Shown: one piece after another, positions 62,401 to 64,000 of the stretch
How positions within the stretch are numbered: position 1 is the stretch's first letter
Layout of the letters: every line of letters starts with the position of its first letter
DNA from: Paragorgia papillata
Taxonomy: Eukaryota > Cnidaria > Anthozoa > Scleralcyonacea > Coralliidae
Assembly: GCA_035771165.1 (NCBI GenBank)
Contig: JAWNZC010000265.1
Span: 907,001-971,000 of the forward strand
Direction of reading: 5' to 3'
Length of the DNA: 64,000 bases
The notes under the pieces: generated by a model
The model's input: only the letters and a program-made list of their open reading frames with translations
What the model was told of the DNA's origin: nothing
The model's database searches: none
Made by a program: the position numbers and the translations under genes

Positions 62401-63184
62401 TTATCATGCTAAGATGGATTAAATAAGCAAGAAATTCATTCCTACCAAAGTTGATCGTTTAAAACCATATCTTCCAATAATTCTGCAAGAAACAATATTT
62501 ACTACACGCAAAGGATTGTGGTTAAATGTACAAGTCACCATCCTTTTCGGTACGGTCAATTAGTTTTCTAATGCACGCCTATAGTTAGAAAAACAACGCT
62601 TGAACTTTTCATATTATCTAAAACAGTGGTGGATCAAGGAGAGGGCACTTTGGGCAAGTATCAGGGGACCCTCGCTTTCCGGGGGGGCACAGATTATTGG
62701 GGCCTTTAAATAAATATAAATATCTTAGAAATAGAACCAGAGTTCCAGAAATGTAGGTTGAGTACCAGATAAACACAAATTTTTTTACAAGATAGCTATT
62801 CTCAGCTGCCAGCTATTCGCACTTTTTTGTTAATTTTAGTCTCTTTCTGACTTCGGAGGGGGGGGGGTAGAGATGTGAGTCAGCTACTAATGTGCCAGGG
62901 CCCCCGCTTATGCTTGATCCGCCCCTGACGTAAAATTGCTATATTACGATTGTTGCGACTGCGTGTCAATCAGAAAGCAAAAGAAACTCAACACTGCATT
63001 ATAAATAAGAGAAGTATTTATGATACTTACACTATGTTTGCAATAAAACAAAATGCTGCTGTTATAACCATAGTCTTTGCGTCTATTTCATAATCATGAA
63101 AAACTATCCTTTCAATTGCATAATAAGATAAAAATATGGCGACAATCCATCCTAGAAAAATAGTGAGTAGTGCTCCAAACATTT
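59313..63184 (-). CDS. SLC30A (ZnT2/3/4/8-like) zinc transporter, 3' part (5 exons)
   Basis: Minus-strand coding exons in order: 63184-63031, 61758-61569, 61075-60970, 60799-60665, 59473-59313. They join in frame for 247 residues plus stop; 5' exons are outside the window. The protein is a cation-diffusion-facilitator antiporter that moves Zn2+ from cytosol into vesicles. Visible parts: TM3 (MFGALLTIFLGWIVAIFLSY), TM4 (MVITAAFCFIANIVMGLILV), a His-rich zinc-sensing loop (GSHGHSHGHSHGG), TM5 with the HxxxD metal site (AAFIHILGDTLCTLG), TM6 beginning after DPIC, and the cytosolic C-terminal domain with EGVPMQFTYDEVK, GVRQVHSLRLWSLT and an IQVE-type strand. This arrangement is that of the ZnT2/3/4/8 subgroup. 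The TM2 HxxxD site must lie in missing exons. Confidence 0.93.
60000..60300. mobile_element. MITE-C, inserted in MITE-A and interrupted by MITE-B
   Basis: Inverted ends are GGGGGCTTTCCATT (left) and TTGGAAAGCGCCCT (right). Subterminal GGTTAGACCGGTCAGTCCG mirrors CCGAACTGATCGGTCTAACC. Without the MITE-B insertion the element would be about 130 bp. Confidence 0.78.
60118..60287 (-). mobile_element. MITE-B, intact copy 5 (innermost insertion)
   Basis: Ends GGATCGTTTTCACT / GTGAAAACGATCTA. Retains TGACGTCA, CACGTG and both CCAATATGGCCGCC repeats (minus orientation of the family). Confidence 0.9.
60665..60799 (-). CDS. zinc transporter exon d: C-terminal domain
   Basis: Acceptor GACTTTAG, donor GTATGT. 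Encodes VPMQFTYDEVKNSLEDISGV and RQVHSLRLWSLT. Confidence 0.95.
60970..61075 (-). CDS. zinc transporter exon c: TM6
   Basis: Acceptor TTTTTTAG, donor GTAAGT. Encodes DLIVADPICTLIFSTMSVLV and KDIVKVFLE. Confidence 0.94.
61160..61470. repeat. degenerate GATGATAATGATCA repeat
   Basis: Irregular ATG/GAT/ATC tract with repeated ATGATGATCAATGATGATAA phrases; in the zinc transporter intron between exons b and c. Confidence 0.9.
61569..61758 (-). CDS. zinc transporter exon b: His-rich loop and TM5
   Basis: Acceptor TTTTAG, donor GTAAGT. Contains GSHGHSHGHSHGG and the FIHILGD metal-binding motif. Confidence 0.95.
61903..62061. mobile_element. 159-bp MITE, ends GGCTAGTTTCC / GGAAACCAGCC
   Basis: Subterminal arms CTCAGGAAAAT / ATTTTCCTGAG and AGGATAGGAAC / GTTCCTGTCCT are inverted. 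In the zinc transporter intron between exons a and b. Confidence 0.82.
62315..62558. mobile_element. 244-bp MITE, ends TGACGGTACCGAAAA
   Basis: About 50 bp of each end are inverted copies: TGACGGTACCGAAAA / TTTTCGGTACGGTCA and GTACATTTAACCACAATGC / GGATTGTGGTTAAATGTAC. Confidence 0.83.
62624..62927. mobile_element. hAT-like non-autonomous element (304 bp)
   Basis: Ends CAGTGGTGGATCAAG and CTTGATCCGCCCCTG; flanks ATCTAAAA and ACGTAAAA agree at 6 of 8 positions. Contains G-runs and no coding capacity. Confidence 0.65.
63031..63184 (-). CDS. zinc transporter exon a: TM3-TM4
   Basis: Acceptor ATTTTAG, donor GTAAGT. 154 nt encoding MFGALLTIFLGWIVAIFL through DYEIDAKTMVITAAFCFIAN. The first two bases complete a codon from an exon not in the window. 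Confidence 0.93.
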
Positions 63185-63469
63185 CTAAAATAATAAAAGA
63201 TAAACAATCTTATTATCAAAATATTTAAAGATTTTATTTTTAGTACTGACAACAATGTTTTCAGTGCTCTTAGATATTAGTTCACTGAGCAGCGTCAAAA
63301 AAACATATACTTTAATTCAAACCCTGTTTTTTATTTATATTTAATATTTGACATTTCACATGATTAAACAGCTTCACTATACAAGAAGTAATATTGGGCA
63401 TTTCACTCGATTACATAGCATGTTCTAGGGATTTTTGGCGAAGGAAAATTCGAGTGTAGAATATATACA

Positions 63470-63585
63470 TTTTAAGACCAAACCGGGACCAGTTGCGAAA
63501 AATGCAACTACACAGGCCTTCCGGCACTCAGGAATTGAACCCACGACCTTGCGATTATAGTGCAATGCTAATGCCAGGAGAGAAT
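63470..63585 (-). mobile_element. tRNA-like SINE fragment
   Basis: On the minus strand GGTCGTGGGTTCAATTCCTG is a B-box-like sequence preceded by GCATTGCACTATAATCGCAA, as in tRNA-derived SINE heads. No complete cloverleaf. Confidence 0.45.
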
Positions 63586-63875
63586 TGGGTTTATTAGAAG
63601 TATAATATACAAGTGTCTCTATATTTAAAAATTTTCTTTTTTGTTACTCCTCAGGACTTCTATTAACAGTTTTTGATGTAAACCTAACCTACTTTCTCGT
63701 AAGAGATTGTTCCTGTCACAGGAATTAATTTCATTTTACAATTTAATTCGTTGGAAAGTTTGTAATAATTTTACTATATCTTTTTGCGGGGAGGTGCCTC
63801 GCATGGGTACTTACGTCCCGTTCTCGCCTCTCCCGTGCGGGTAACTACTAACTACTAGTTGATATGATCCAAATA

Positions 63876-64000
63876 GTGAAATAAATGTAGCGTGCTGCGT
63901 AGGCAGTGTAGAAACAACAATCGGAATATAGTAAGGTTAGATATACTGCCGAAACAGAGAACGTATGAGTCTAACGTTTCGAGCGAAGGCCCTATATATA
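63876..64000. mobile_element. element H copy 4, cut by window end
   Basis: GTGCTGCGTAGGCAGTGTAG, GATATACTGCCGAAACAGAG and TAACGTTTCGAGCGAAGGCC occur in the same order as at 36076-36225. Confidence 0.8.

Overview
The window is nuclear DNA from an invertebrate animal. It holds split genes with GT-AG introns, AT-rich intergenic sequence, and a very high load of microsatellites, minisatellites, fold-back elements and MITE-like transposons. A cnidarian-like source is my best guess. It rests on the look of the proteins and on dispersed motifs such as CCTGGGAACGAGG near 27.1 and 45.6 kb, which I associate from memory with coral and anemone genomes. It is weakly supported and was not tested.

Layout. 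(1) 1-25911 is one uninterrupted head-to-tail satellite array: 58 whole monomers of about 431 bp plus a partial one at each end. Each monomer carries two stem-loop-forming inverted repeats. The array starts outside the window and stops abruptly inside a monomer. (2) 27330-44929, plus strand, is a SMARCE1/BAF57-like gene: an HMG-box subunit of SWI/SNF (BAF) chromatin remodelling complexes. Twelve coding exons join in frame for 298 codons. The usual acidic C-terminal tail was not found. Its introns are packed with minisatellites (24-bp, 20-bp and about 46-bp units), a tRNA-derived SINE and several fold-back transposons. (3) 47709-55157, plus strand, is a synaptotagmin-like membrane protein gene: six coding exons, 472 aa, with a signal peptide, one transmembrane helix, a polybasic linker, and C2A and C2B domains with degenerate calcium sites. 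(4) 55158-59285 is intergenic. It holds a hAT element with an 8-bp target duplication and a broken transposase fragment. (5) 59313-63184, minus strand, is the 3' part of an SLC30A (ZnT2/3/4/8-like) zinc transporter. Five coding exons join in frame, and the 5' exons lie beyond the window.

The three genes share no obvious pathway (chromatin remodelling, membrane trafficking, zinc transport), so their proximity looks incidental. The most informative structures outside the genes are the hairpin satellite, a three-level nest of MITEs at 59866-60351, a 610-bp palindromic element at 44046-44655 whose empty site survives in a sister repeat at 35412-35418, and a five-copy MITE family carrying CRE and E-box palindromes. 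No rRNA gene, intact tRNA gene, CRISPR array or intact transposase was seen. All splice sites were called by eye from GT/AG signals, reading frame and family resemblance.
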